Below, in pieces: positions 1 through 6,258 of a DNA stretch of 13,966 nt. Below the pieces are notes generated by a model. The model was not told where the DNA came from. It saw only the letters and a list, made by a program, of their open reading frames with translations, and ran no database searches. The DNA is taken from NCBI GenBank assembly GCA_000432775.1, contig HF990400.1:5134-19099 (forward strand). The letters are read 5' to 3'. Source of the stretch: Alistipes sp. CAG:831. GTDB taxonomy: Bacteria > Bacteroidota > Bacteroidia > Bacteroidales > UBA932. How positions within the stretch are numbered: position 1 is the first letter of the stretch; each line of letters begins with the position of its first letter. Position numbers and translations under genes: made by a program.

Positions 1-597
1 CCTCTTTCCCTCCAGCTTGGGCATCTGCTCGGCCTTGCCGTACTCCTCCAGTTCGAGGGCGAAGCGCAGCAGGAGCTTCTCGCCCTGCTCGGAGAAGAGA
101 ATCGAGCGGCCGCGGAAGAACACATACGCCTTGACCTTCGAGCCTTCCTGCAGGAAGTTGATGGCGTGCTTGAGCTTGAACTGGAAGTCATGCTCATCGG
201 TGTTCGGACCGAAGCGGATCTCCTTTATCACCACCTTGGAGGCATTGGACTTCATCTCCTTCGCCTTCTTTTTCTGCTGATAGACATACTTCTGGTAGTC
301 TATGATCTTGCAGACAGGCGGATCCACCTTGGCGGAAATCTCCACCAGATCCAGCTCGAGGCTCTCTGCCAGCCTCTGGGCTTCCCGCAATGGATAGATA
401 CCGGGCTGCGGGATATTGTCACCCACAAGCCTTACCTTAGGTGCTGTGATCTCGTCATTGACCCTGGGGCCGTCGTCCTTCCGGCTGTCCGGCTGACGGT
501 TGCCCTGTCCATTGTTGTTGCGGCCCTCATTGTGCTGCTGTGGTGCTGCGGGCCTGGGAGCACCCGTGTAAGGGCGCTTTTTGACTGGTGTTGCGAT
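1..597 (-). CDS. infC: Translation initiation factor IF-3, C-terminus cut off by window edge
   Basis: IF-3 binds the 30S subunit, keeps the subunits apart and proofreads the start codon. The 199 visible codons hold a low-complexity N-terminal extension rich in Gln, Asn, Arg and Pro (about residues 1-45). The family signature RVNDEI follows, then the N-domain (REAQRLAESLELDLVEI, PPVCKIIDYQKY), the Lys-rich linker helix (QQKKKAKEMK) and the C-domain (KEIRFGPNTDEHDFQFK, FFRGRS). The frame is open to base 1, and by comparison with the family only a dozen or so residues are missing. The start is inferred to be ATC at 595-597. An in-frame TAG lies four codons upstream, no ATG or GTG occurs before the conserved domain, and AGGAGG (606-611) sits 8 nt upstream. 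thrS ends 21 nt upstream, giving the classic thrS-infC order; rpmI and rplT would be expected beyond the left edge. Rare start codons on infC are known to permit autoregulation by IF-3. Confidence 0.96.
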   Translation of the reverse strand, partial: MATPVKKRPYTGAPRPAAPQQHNEGRNNNGQGNRQPDSRKDDGPRVNDEITAPKVRLVGDNIPQPGIYPLREAQRLAESLELDLVEISAKVDPPVCKIIDYQKYVYQQKKKAKEMKSNASKVVIKEIRFGPNTDEHDFQFKLKHAINFLQEGSKVKAYVFFRGRSILFSEQGEKLLLRFALELEEYGKAEQMPKLEGKR

Positions 598-611
598 AAA
601 GTTGTCCTCCT
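598..611 (-). promoter_or_regulatory. Strong Shine-Dalgarno of infC, decides the ATC start
   Basis: On the minus strand a perfect AGGAGG (606-611) is followed by 8 nt (ACAACTTT) and then ATC. This is the only canonical Shine-Dalgarno sequence I see in front of a gene here; the other starts have A/T-rich leaders, as is usual in Bacteroidetes. Its position leaves ATC at 595-597 as the only sensible initiator. Confidence 0.85.
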
Positions 612-618
612 AATCTTT

Positions 619-2553
619 TTAGTTAATCATATTTTTTACTTCCTCGTTGACTTTCGCAGCGAACTCTTCGGGAGTCATCGAACCCTGGTCTCCCTCGCCC
701 TGACGGCGTACAGAGACTGTTCCGTTCTCGGCCTCCTTCTCGCCGACCACCAGCAGGAAGGGGATGCGCTTGAGCTCGTTCTCCCTGATTTTCTTGCCAA
801 TAGTCTCGTTGCGTTCGTCAATCGAGGCGCGAATATCGTAATTATTAAGCAATTCGCAAACTTTTTTTGCGTAATCGTTGTATTTTTCGCTGATGGGAAG
901 TATCACCGCCTGCTCGGGCGTGAGCCACAGAGGGAACTTGCCGCCGGTGTGCTCGATGAGCACTGCCACGAACCTCTCCATGGAGCCGAAGGGGGCGCGG
1001 TGAATCATCACGGGACGGTACTTCTTGTCGTCCGCGCCGGTATACTCCAGCTCGAAACGCTCAGGCAGGTTGTAGTCCACCTGGATCGTACCCAGCTGCC
1101 AGCGGCGTCCGATGGCGTCCTTGACCATGAAGTCCAGCTTGGGACCGTAGAAGGCCGCCTCTCCATACTCCACGATCGTCTTCAGACCCTTCTCCTGAGC
1201 AGCCTCGATGATGGCCTGCTCGGCCTTCTCCCAGTTCTCGTCGGTACCTATATACTTACTGCGGTCGTTCTTGTCCCGCAGGGACACCTGGGCGATGTAC
1301 TCGTCGAAGTTGAGAGTCTTGAAGATATACAGCACGATGTCTATCACCTTGCAGAACTCCTCCTTGAGCTGGTCAGGACGGCAGTAGATATGGGCGTCGT
1401 CCTGTGTGAAGCCGCGCACACGGGTCAGGCCGTGCAGCTCTCCGCTCTGCTCGTAGCGGTACACCGTACCGAACTCGGCCAGACGGATGGGCAGGTCCTT
1501 ATACGAATGGGGCTTGCTGCGGTATATCTCACAGTGGTGAGGGCAGTTCATGGGCTTCAGCAGAAATTCCTCGCCCTCCTGGGGAGTTGTGATGGGGCGG
1601 AAGGAGTCAGCTCCGTACTTGGCGTAGTGACCGGATGTCACGTAGAGCTCCTTCTGGCCGATGTGGGGAGTGATTACGGGCAGATAGCCGTACTCCTTCT
1701 GAACCTTGCGCAGGAACTGTTCCAGACGCTCGCGGAGGGCGGCACCCTTGGGCAGCCACAGAGGCAGACCGGCTCCGACTCTCGGGGAGAATGTGAAAAG
1801 CTCCAGTTCCTTGCCTATCTTGCGGTGATCCCTCTTCTTGGCCTCTTCCATCAGGGCAATATACTCGTCGAGCATCTTCTTCTGGGGGAAGGTGATGCCG
1901 TAGATACGGGTGAGCATCTTGTTGTGCTCGTCGCCTCTCCAGTAGGCTCCGGCGATGGAGGTCAGCTTGACGGCCTTGATGACCGAGGTGTCCCTCAGAT
2001 GGGGTCCGCGGCACAGGTCGGTGAAGCTGCCGTTGGTATAGAAGGTGATGGTACCGTCCTCGAGACCTCCGATAAGGTCGCACTTGTACTCGTCGCCTTT
2101 CTTCGTATAGGTGTCCATAGCCTCGGCCTTGGACACTTCCTTGCGTACAAAATGCTGTTTCTGGCGGGCCAGCTCGATCATCTTGTCCTCGATCTTCTTG
2201 AGGTCCGACTCAGTGATGGTCCTGTCTCCCAGATCCACGTCATAGTAGAACCCGTTCTCAATCGAGGGTCCGATACCGAACTTGATGCCGGGATAGAGCA
2301 GTTCCAGAGCCTCGGCCATCAGGTGGGACGACGAGTGCCAGAACGTGGACTTGGCCTCCTGGTCCTCCCATTTGTGCAGTCTGAGCTCTCCGCTCTCGTT
2401 CAGGGGAAGCTCAAGGTCTATTATCTTTCCGTTGAATGATGCTGCAAGTACCTCACTTGCAAGGCGCGGAGAGATCTGCTCCGCAATCTGATAAGGGGTG
2501 ATGCCCTTCTCGTAACTTCTGACACTGCCGTCAGGAAATTTTATATCTATCAT
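619..2553 (-). CDS. thrS: Threonyl-tRNA synthetase
   Basis: A cytosolic class II synthetase that charges tRNA-Thr. The 644 residues match the usual full length of the bacterial enzyme. The N-terminal TGS domain covers about residues 1-61. The editing domain follows, with the HxxxH motif at H73 and H77 (HSSSH) and C181/H185 in CRGPH. The catalytic core has zinc ligands at C337 (KPMNCPHH), H388 (QDDAHIYC) and H518 (MIHRAPFGS), and the class II motif 2 region around RYEQSGELHGLTRVRGFTQ. The C-terminal anticodon-binding domain starts near residue 545. I chose ATG at 2551-2553 because the family begins MIDIKFPDGS. A longer open frame up to 2634 runs through the promoter and has no homologous character. 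infC follows after 21 nt, probably co-transcribed. Confidence 0.98.
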   Translation of the reverse strand: MIDIKFPDGSVRSYEKGITPYQIAEQISPRLASEVLAASFNGKIIDLELPLNESGELRLHKWEDQEAKSTFWHSSSHLMAEALELLYPGIKFGIGPSIENGFYYDVDLGDRTITESDLKKIEDKMIELARQKQHFVRKEVSKAEAMDTYTKKGDEYKCDLIGGLEDGTITFYTNGSFTDLCRGPHLRDTSVIKAVKLTSIAGAYWRGDEHNKMLTRIYGITFPQKKMLDEYIALMEEAKKRDHRKIGKELELFTFSPRVGAGLPLWLPKGAALRERLEQFLRKVQKEYGYLPVITPHIGQKELYVTSGHYAKYGADSFRPITTPQEGEEFLLKPMNCPHHCEIYRSKPHSYKDLPIRLAEFGTVYRYEQSGELHGLTRVRGFTQDDAHIYCRPDQLKEEFCKVIDIVLYIFKTLNFDEYIAQVSLRDKNDRSKYIGTDENWEKAEQAIIEAAQEKGLKTIVEYGEAAFYGPKLDFMVKDAIGRRWQLGTIQVDYNLPERFELEYTGADDKKYRPVMIHRAPFGSMERFVAVLIEHTGGKFPLWLTPEQAVILPISEKYNDYAKKVCELLNNYDIRASIDERNETIGKKIRENELKRIPFLLVVGEKEAENGTVSVRRQGEGDQGSMTPEEFAAKVNEEVKNMIN

Positions 2554-2577
2554 AATCGGATAAATTTTCGGTTCTTT

Positions 2578-2611
2578 GTTGTTTCTCCAAACTGCAAAAT
2601 TACTAAATTTG
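2578..2611 (+). promoter_or_regulatory. Bacteroidetes-type promoter of the DUF4199/glycosyltransferase unit
   Basis: TAAATTTG (2604-2611) fits TAnnTTTG. A TTG at 2579-2581 lies 22 nt upstream, slightly longer than usual spacing, so the -33 element is weak. Transcription would start near 2618 and leave a leader of roughly 18 nt before ATG 2636. The -7 box sits one base from the thrS -7 box on the other strand. Confidence 0.5.
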
Positions 2612-2625
2612 CAGTCAAATCCAAC
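2595..2625 (-). promoter_or_regulatory. Bacteroidetes-type promoter of thrS
   Basis: On the minus strand TAATTTTG (2595-2602) fits the -7 consensus TAnnTTTG. GTTG (2622-2625) lies 19 nt further upstream as a -33 element. Transcription would start near 2588, giving a leader of about 35 nt. It interlocks with the plus-strand promoter of the next gene. Confidence 0.6.
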
Positions 2626-2635
2626 ATTTTCCACG

Positions 2636-3169
2636 ATGAACTACAAACTTAACTGGTCCGAAGCCGCCAAATACGGCCTGATACTCGCAAGTATCTCAGT
2701 AGTGATAAATCTTGTCATAAGCCTCTTCGAGCTTCCCGGCTTCCTCAAAACCATCCTCAGCGCATTGAAATTCTGCGGTTCAGTCTATATTGTATACTAC
2801 GCCATGAAGCGCAACGCCGAAACCTGGGACTACGTCTCCTACGGCCAGTCATTCGGTTACGGAATGGCGGTCTGCACCCTCTCGTCCATTGTCTGCACCC
2901 TATTCGTGCTGCTGACCTATACGGTATTCATTCCGGGCTCACTTACCGAACTGCTCGACCAGATATTCGCGTCCTACGAGTCTCTTGGCGTTGCGGGGAT
3001 GTTTGACTACGACGCCCTGGCCCGCTCCATGCCCGCCATCCTGGCCATATCTCAGTTCATAGGCTGCGTCATCTGCGGTCTCATCGTAAGCGCCATAGTG
3101 GCCGCCATAGCCAAGAAGACCGATTCAGACCCTTTCCGCAACTCAGGCACTTCTGACTCAGCAGAATAA
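2636..3169 (+). CDS. DUF4199 family inner-membrane protein
   Basis: A 177-residue integral membrane protein of a Bacteroidetes-specific family with no established function. Four hydrophobic segments are visible at about residues 12-32, 37-57, 73-98 and 132-159. Between the second and third is a short polar stretch (MKRNAETWDYVSYGQSFGYG) typical of the family. The C-terminal tail after the last helix is short, acidic and Ser/Asp rich. I chose ATG 2636 because the preceding in-frame codons overlap the promoter. The glycosyltransferase begins 5 nt after the stop, so the two are almost certainly co-transcribed. This pairing recurs in Bacteroidetes genomes as I know them, suggesting the DUF4199 protein partners the glycosyltransferase or its lipid substrate; that role is inference. 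Confidence 0.88.
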   Translation: MNYKLNWSEAAKYGLILASISVVINLVISLFELPGFLKTILSALKFCGSVYIVYYAMKRNAETWDYVSYGQSFGYGMAVCTLSSIVCTLFVLLTYTVFIPGSLTELLDQIFASYESLGVAGMFDYDALARSMPAILAISQFIGCVICGLIVSAIVAAIAKKTDSDPFRNSGTSDSAE

Positions 3170-3174
3170 TCGAT

Positions 3175-4137
3175 ATGGATCTCTCAATATTAATCTCCCT
3201 CTACAACGAGAACGAATCCCTCCGCGAACTCGTGGAGTGGATTGACATGGCCATCGCCCAGTCCCCTATCGCCGGCATAGAATACGAGATACTGATGATA
3301 GACGACGGAAGCGACGACGGCTCGTGGGACACCATCAAGGAGATGTCTGTCTCCAACCCGCATATCCGTGCCTACAGTTTCCGCCGCAATTACGGCAAGT
3401 CCGCCGCCCTCCAGACCGGTTTCCGCGAGGCCGCCGGAGACGTGGTCATCACCATGGACGCCGACCTGCAGGACAGCCCGGACGAGATACCCGCACTCTA
3501 CAGAATGATCCGGGAAGACGGGTATGACCTGGTTTCAGGCTGGAAAAAAGTCCGTCACGACAATACTTTCACCAAGAACATCCCGTCGAAGATATACAAC
3601 TTCACCGCCCGCAAGGTCACAGGGCTGAAACTGCACGACATGAACTGCGGACTCAAAGCCTACAGAGGCGATGTCGTAAAAGAAATTGAGGTCTACGGAG
3701 ACATGCACCGCTACATCCCCTACATCGCAAAGAATGCCGGTTTTACCAAAATCGGAGAGAAGGTGGTAGTCCACCGCAAGCGCAAGTACGGCAGGAGCAA
3801 ATTCGGCATGAGCCGTTTCTTCAACGGTTTCCTGGACCTGATGACGATATGGTTCCTCTCCGGCTTCGGCAAGAAGCCCATGCATATCTTCGGAGTATGG
3901 GGCATAATCTCATTCCTCATCGGATTCGTCATCGCAGTGTGGCTGATTGTCGACAAGGTAATCTCACAGGTGAACGGCCTGCGTTTCCGCTCCGTCACCG
4001 ACCAGCCCCTGTTCTATCTGGCCCTGGTGGCTATCCTCGTAGGTTTCATGCTCTTTCTCACCGGCTTCCTCGGGGAATTGGTTTCTCGCAACAGTGCCAC
4101 GCGCAACGAATACAAAATCAAGGACACGATAGAATAA
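3175..4137 (+). CDS. Family 2 glycosyltransferase, polyprenyl-phosphate sugar transferase type with two C-terminal TM helices
   Basis: 320 residues. The GT-A domain begins with ISLYNENESL, where the family has its P-x-x-N-E motif, and continues with IDDGSDDGS (42-50). The metal-binding DxD is MDADLQD (D95, D97), and there is an acceptor-side segment LHDMNCGLKAY (153-163). HRKRKYGRSKFG (200-211) matches the RxxRxGxSK region of dolichol-phosphate mannose synthase, GtrB and ArnC-type enzymes. Two membrane helices follow at about 236-260 and 278-303. Such enzymes usually transfer a sugar from a nucleotide donor to a polyprenyl phosphate on the cytoplasmic face, for envelope glycan or protein glycosylation. 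The actual sugar and lipid cannot be read from sequence. It is the second gene of the unit and is followed by the hairpin at 4258-4306. A dihydroorotase gene often found nearby in relatives is absent. Confidence 0.92.
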   Translation: MDLSILISLYNENESLRELVEWIDMAIAQSPIAGIEYEILMIDDGSDDGSWDTIKEMSVSNPHIRAYSFRRNYGKSAALQTGFREAAGDVVITMDADLQDSPDEIPALYRMIREDGYDLVSGWKKVRHDNTFTKNIPSKIYNFTARKVTGLKLHDMNCGLKAYRGDVVKEIEVYGDMHRYIPYIAKNAGFTKIGEKVVVHRKRKYGRSKFGMSRFFNGFLDLMTIWFLSGFGKKPMHIFGVWGIISFLIGFVIAVWLIVDKVISQVNGLRFRSVTDQPLFYLALVAILVGFMLFLTGFLGELVSRNSATRNEYKIKDTIE

Positions 4138-4187
4138 AGAAGGACACAGCTTCTCACAGGCTACTGCGTGCGGAGGAAAGAGTCCTT

Positions 4188-4239
4188 GGGGAAGTTTACT
4201 GGGGAAGTTTGCTGGAAAAGCTTGTTGGAGTAAGTTTGC
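4188..4239. repeat. Degenerate 13-bp tandem repeat, four units
   Basis: Units 1 and 2 (4188-4200, 4201-4213) read GGGGAAGTTTACT and GGGGAAGTTTGCT, differing at one base. Unit 3 (4214-4226, GGAAAAGCTTGTT) differs from unit 2 at four positions. Unit 4 (from 4227, GGAGTAAGTTTGC) fits with a one-base shift. The array is outside any gene. Confidence 0.7.
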
Positions 4240-4257
4240 GGATAATCATTAAACTAC

Positions 4258-4318
4258 ATGCTCCAGGACCCTATTCCCATTTTCGGGAGTTAAAGTCCTG
4301 GAGCATATGTGTTTTTAT
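4258..4318 (+). terminator. Intrinsic terminator after the glycosyltransferase, possibly bidirectional
   Basis: A perfect 12-bp stem pairs ATGCTCCAGGAC (4258-4269) with GTCCTGGAGCAT (4295-4306). The 25-nt loop contains a smaller TCCC/GGGA hairpin (4275-4278 with 4285-4288). A T-rich stretch (GTTTTTATTT, 4311-4320) follows on the plus strand. The minus-strand secA-lpd-bactofilin unit ends at 4373 and meets the same hairpin from the other side, but without a T-run there. Confidence 0.7.
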
Positions 4319-4372
4319 TTCTTACGCAAGGTGCTGATGCAAGCAGCTGGCGTGAATGGCAGAACAATCAAC

Positions 4373-4822
4373 TTACTTGGCGGCGGCAACGGAGTGCGCT
4401 GCTGCAGCGGCGGCAGGCTTGGGTGCCGCCTCTTTGTTGAGTTCGGGGATTTCGTGAAGATGCTTGTTGTACTCCTCCTTGGTAATGATGTGGCAGGTAC
4501 CGTTGTAGACTACACCTACCTCGATGCTGAGTTTGGGTGTCTTGAGAGAGCCGGTGAAGTTGGAATTTGCCTTGAAATTGATAATGTCCTCCATAAAGAT
4601 GTCTCCCTCCACATGCCCCCAGACATCACAGCTCTGGGCAAAAATTTTGCCTTTGATGTTGGCGGCCTCGCCTATAACCAGCTTTCCCTTGGTATAGACT
4701 GTTCCGTCGAATGTACCGTCGATACGGATATCGGCGCTAGAGGTCATCAGACCGGTAATCTTGGTGCCCTTGGATATCCTGCACAACTCATTGGCCTGTG
4801 GGATTATTTCTGTTTTTGCCAT
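4373..4822 (-). CDS. Bactofilin (polymer-forming cytoskeletal protein)
   Basis: Bactofilins assemble without nucleotide into filaments or membrane-associated sheets and act as scaffolds for envelope enzymes. The 149-residue protein has a central right-handed beta-helix core from about residue 15 to 110. Its periodic pattern is visible in TKITGLMTSSADIRIDGTFDGTVYTKGKLVIG and the following turns (IKGKIFAQS, VEGDIFMEDI, FTGSLKTPKLSI). A short polar N-terminus precedes it (MAKTEIIPQANE). The tail from about 120 ends in a low-complexity Ala/Pro/Lys stretch, also typical. There is no membrane segment. The stop is at 4373-4375. lpd ends 25 nt upstream on the same strand with no terminator between, so it is probably the last gene of a secA-lpd-bactofilin unit. 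No peptidoglycan hydrolase, the usual bactofilin partner, is adjacent. Confidence 0.92.
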   Translation of the reverse strand: MAKTEIIPQANELCRISKGTKITGLMTSSADIRIDGTFDGTVYTKGKLVIGEAANIKGKIFAQSCDVWGHVEGDIFMEDIINFKANSNFTGSLKTPKLSIEVGVVYNGTCHIITKEEYNKHLHEIPELNKEAAPKPAAAAAAHSVAAAK

Positions 4823-4847
4823 AATATAAACTGTTTAACTGTTGATA

Positions 4848-6245
4848 CTACTGATGGATACATTCTCCGTGAGATGCCTCGGCGGCCTCCATTATCGCCT
4901 CGCTCATGGTAGGATGAGGGTGCACGGAGTGGATCAGGTCTGAAGCGGTCATGCCGATGTTGCGTCCCGCCACGATACCTGAGATCATTTCAGTAACATT
5001 GGCTCCCACGAGGTGAGCTCCCAGGACCTTGTCGGTGGCAGCGTCGATAATCAGCTTCACGAAACCGTCCTTCTCCCCTGCCGCAGCGGCCTTGCCGGAA
5101 GCGAGGAAGAAGAATTTGCCCACCTTGTACTCTATGCCTGCTTCCTTGACTGCCCTCTCGGTCATGCCGACAGATGCCACCTCAGGGGTGACATAGGTAC
5201 AGCCGGGGATATTGCCGTAGTCTATCGGCTTGGGGTTAAGACCGCAGATGGCCTCTACGCAGCAGATACCCTCAGCCGAAGCCACATGGGCCAGAGCCTG
5301 GGTCGGGATGATATCGCCGATGGCATAGATACCCTCCACGTTGGTGCGATAGTACTCGTCCACCTTGATCTTCCGGCCACGGACCATCTCCACGCCTACT
5401 TCCTCGAGTCCGATAGAGTCGGTGTTGGGGATAACGCCGACAGCGGAAAGCACGGTCTCGGCCTCGATGGTCTCCGTACCCTTTTTGGTCTCGACAGTCA
5501 GCTTGCAGAGTTCTCCGGAGGTATCCACACTCTTGACCTGGGCGGCTGTCATCACCTTGATGCCGGCCTTGCGGAACGAACGGCTGATCTGGGCCGATAC
5601 GTCATCGTCCTCCACGGGCAGCAGACGGTCCAGATACTCTATGAGGTACACCTCCACTCCGAGACTGCGGTAGAAGAATGCGAATTCGCTGCCGATAGCT
5701 CCCGAACCGATGACTGCCAGGCTCTTGGGAAGCTTTTCCGGCACCAGTGCCTGACGGTAGGAGATGATGCGCTCGCCGTCTATGGGGGCGAAGGGTAGGG
5801 AATTGGCCCTGGAGCCCACAGCCAGGATTATATGGTCAGCTTCGTAGACAGTCCTCGTTCCGGCCTCGAAATCGTTGACCTCGACGGTGTGGCCGCTCTT
5901 GAGGACTCCCTCTCCGTGAATTAATGTTATCTTGTTCTTTTTAAGAAGGAACTCCACGCCCTTGGACATCTGGGCGGCCACTCCGCGGCTGCGCTGCACC
6001 ATCTTGGTGATGTCAGCCTTCACGTCGGAGGCCTCGAAACCGTACTCTGCGGCATGAAGGGCGTAAGTATATGCCTGGGCGCTCTTCAGCAGGGCCTTGG
6101 TGGGGATACATCCCCAGTTGAGACAGATACCGCCTATCTCCGAACGTTCGATGACTGCTACTGACTTGCCGAGCTGAGCGGCGCGGACCGCTGCGACGTA
6201 ACCTCCGGGACCGGAGCCTACCACTATTATGTCAAATTTTTCCAT
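4848..6245 (-). CDS. lpd: Dihydrolipoamide dehydrogenase (E3)
   Basis: A flavoprotein that reoxidises the dihydrolipoyl groups of 2-oxoacid dehydrogenase complexes and/or the glycine cleavage system with NAD+. The 465 residues contain the N-terminal FAD motif GSGPGG (10-15) and the redox disulfide C41/C46 in GGICLNWGCIPTK. The NAD motif is GSGAIG (180-185), and the second FAD motif is YAIGD (307-311). The C-terminal dimer-interface dyad is H444 and E449 in HPHPTMSE. All catalytic residues are present. I chose ATG 6243-6245 because MEKFDIIVVGSGPGG is the family start. A longer frame continues into secA but without homologous character. secA ends 13 nt upstream and the bactofilin starts 25 nt downstream. 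No E1, E2 or lipoylation gene is adjacent, so the complex it serves cannot be assigned from this window. Confidence 0.96.
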   Translation of the reverse strand: MEKFDIIVVGSGPGGYVAAVRAAQLGKSVAVIERSEIGGICLNWGCIPTKALLKSAQAYTYALHAAEYGFEASDVKADITKMVQRSRGVAAQMSKGVEFLLKKNKITLIHGEGVLKSGHTVEVNDFEAGTRTVYEADHIILAVGSRANSLPFAPIDGERIISYRQALVPEKLPKSLAVIGSGAIGSEFAFFYRSLGVEVYLIEYLDRLLPVEDDDVSAQISRSFRKAGIKVMTAAQVKSVDTSGELCKLTVETKKGTETIEAETVLSAVGVIPNTDSIGLEEVGVEMVRGRKIKVDEYYRTNVEGIYAIGDIIPTQALAHVASAEGICCVEAICGLNPKPIDYGNIPGCTYVTPEVASVGMTERAVKEAGIEYKVGKFFFLASGKAAAAGEKDGFVKLIIDAATDKVLGAHLVGANVTEMISGIVAGRNIGMTASDLIHSVHPHPTMSEAIMEAAEASHGECIHQ

Positions 6246-6258
6246 ATCTTGTTTTAAA

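Larger units (their letters stand above)
4138..4372. other. Intergenic region between convergent units, with repeats and a hairpin
   Basis: No gene is supported here. The region holds a possible 6-bp stem (AAGGAC 4140-4145 with GTCCTT 4182-4187), a degenerate 13-bp tandem array (4188-4239) and a long-stem hairpin (4258-4306) followed by T-rich DNA. It could be the 3' UTR of the glycosyltransferase mRNA or a small RNA ending at the hairpin. I cannot tell which from sequence. Confidence 0.6.

Noticed and set aside
166..2439. Very long plus-strand open frame opposite thrS and infC, and similar ones opposite secA and meaB
   Set aside because: Antisense frames of this kind arise from the codon usage of the real genes; the translations show no domain or realistic protein composition.
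2554..2634. Upstream extension of thrS to an earlier ATG
   Set aside because: The extra 27 codons run through the predicted promoter and start before its transcription start; MIDIKFPDGS is the family N-terminus.
4165..4190. GAGGAAAG followed by TCC, resembling the RNase P RNA P4 signature
   Set aside because: The motif is interrupted (GAGGAAAGAGTCC), the matching ACAGAA segment is absent, and only about 150 nt are available before the terminator, too short for rnpB.
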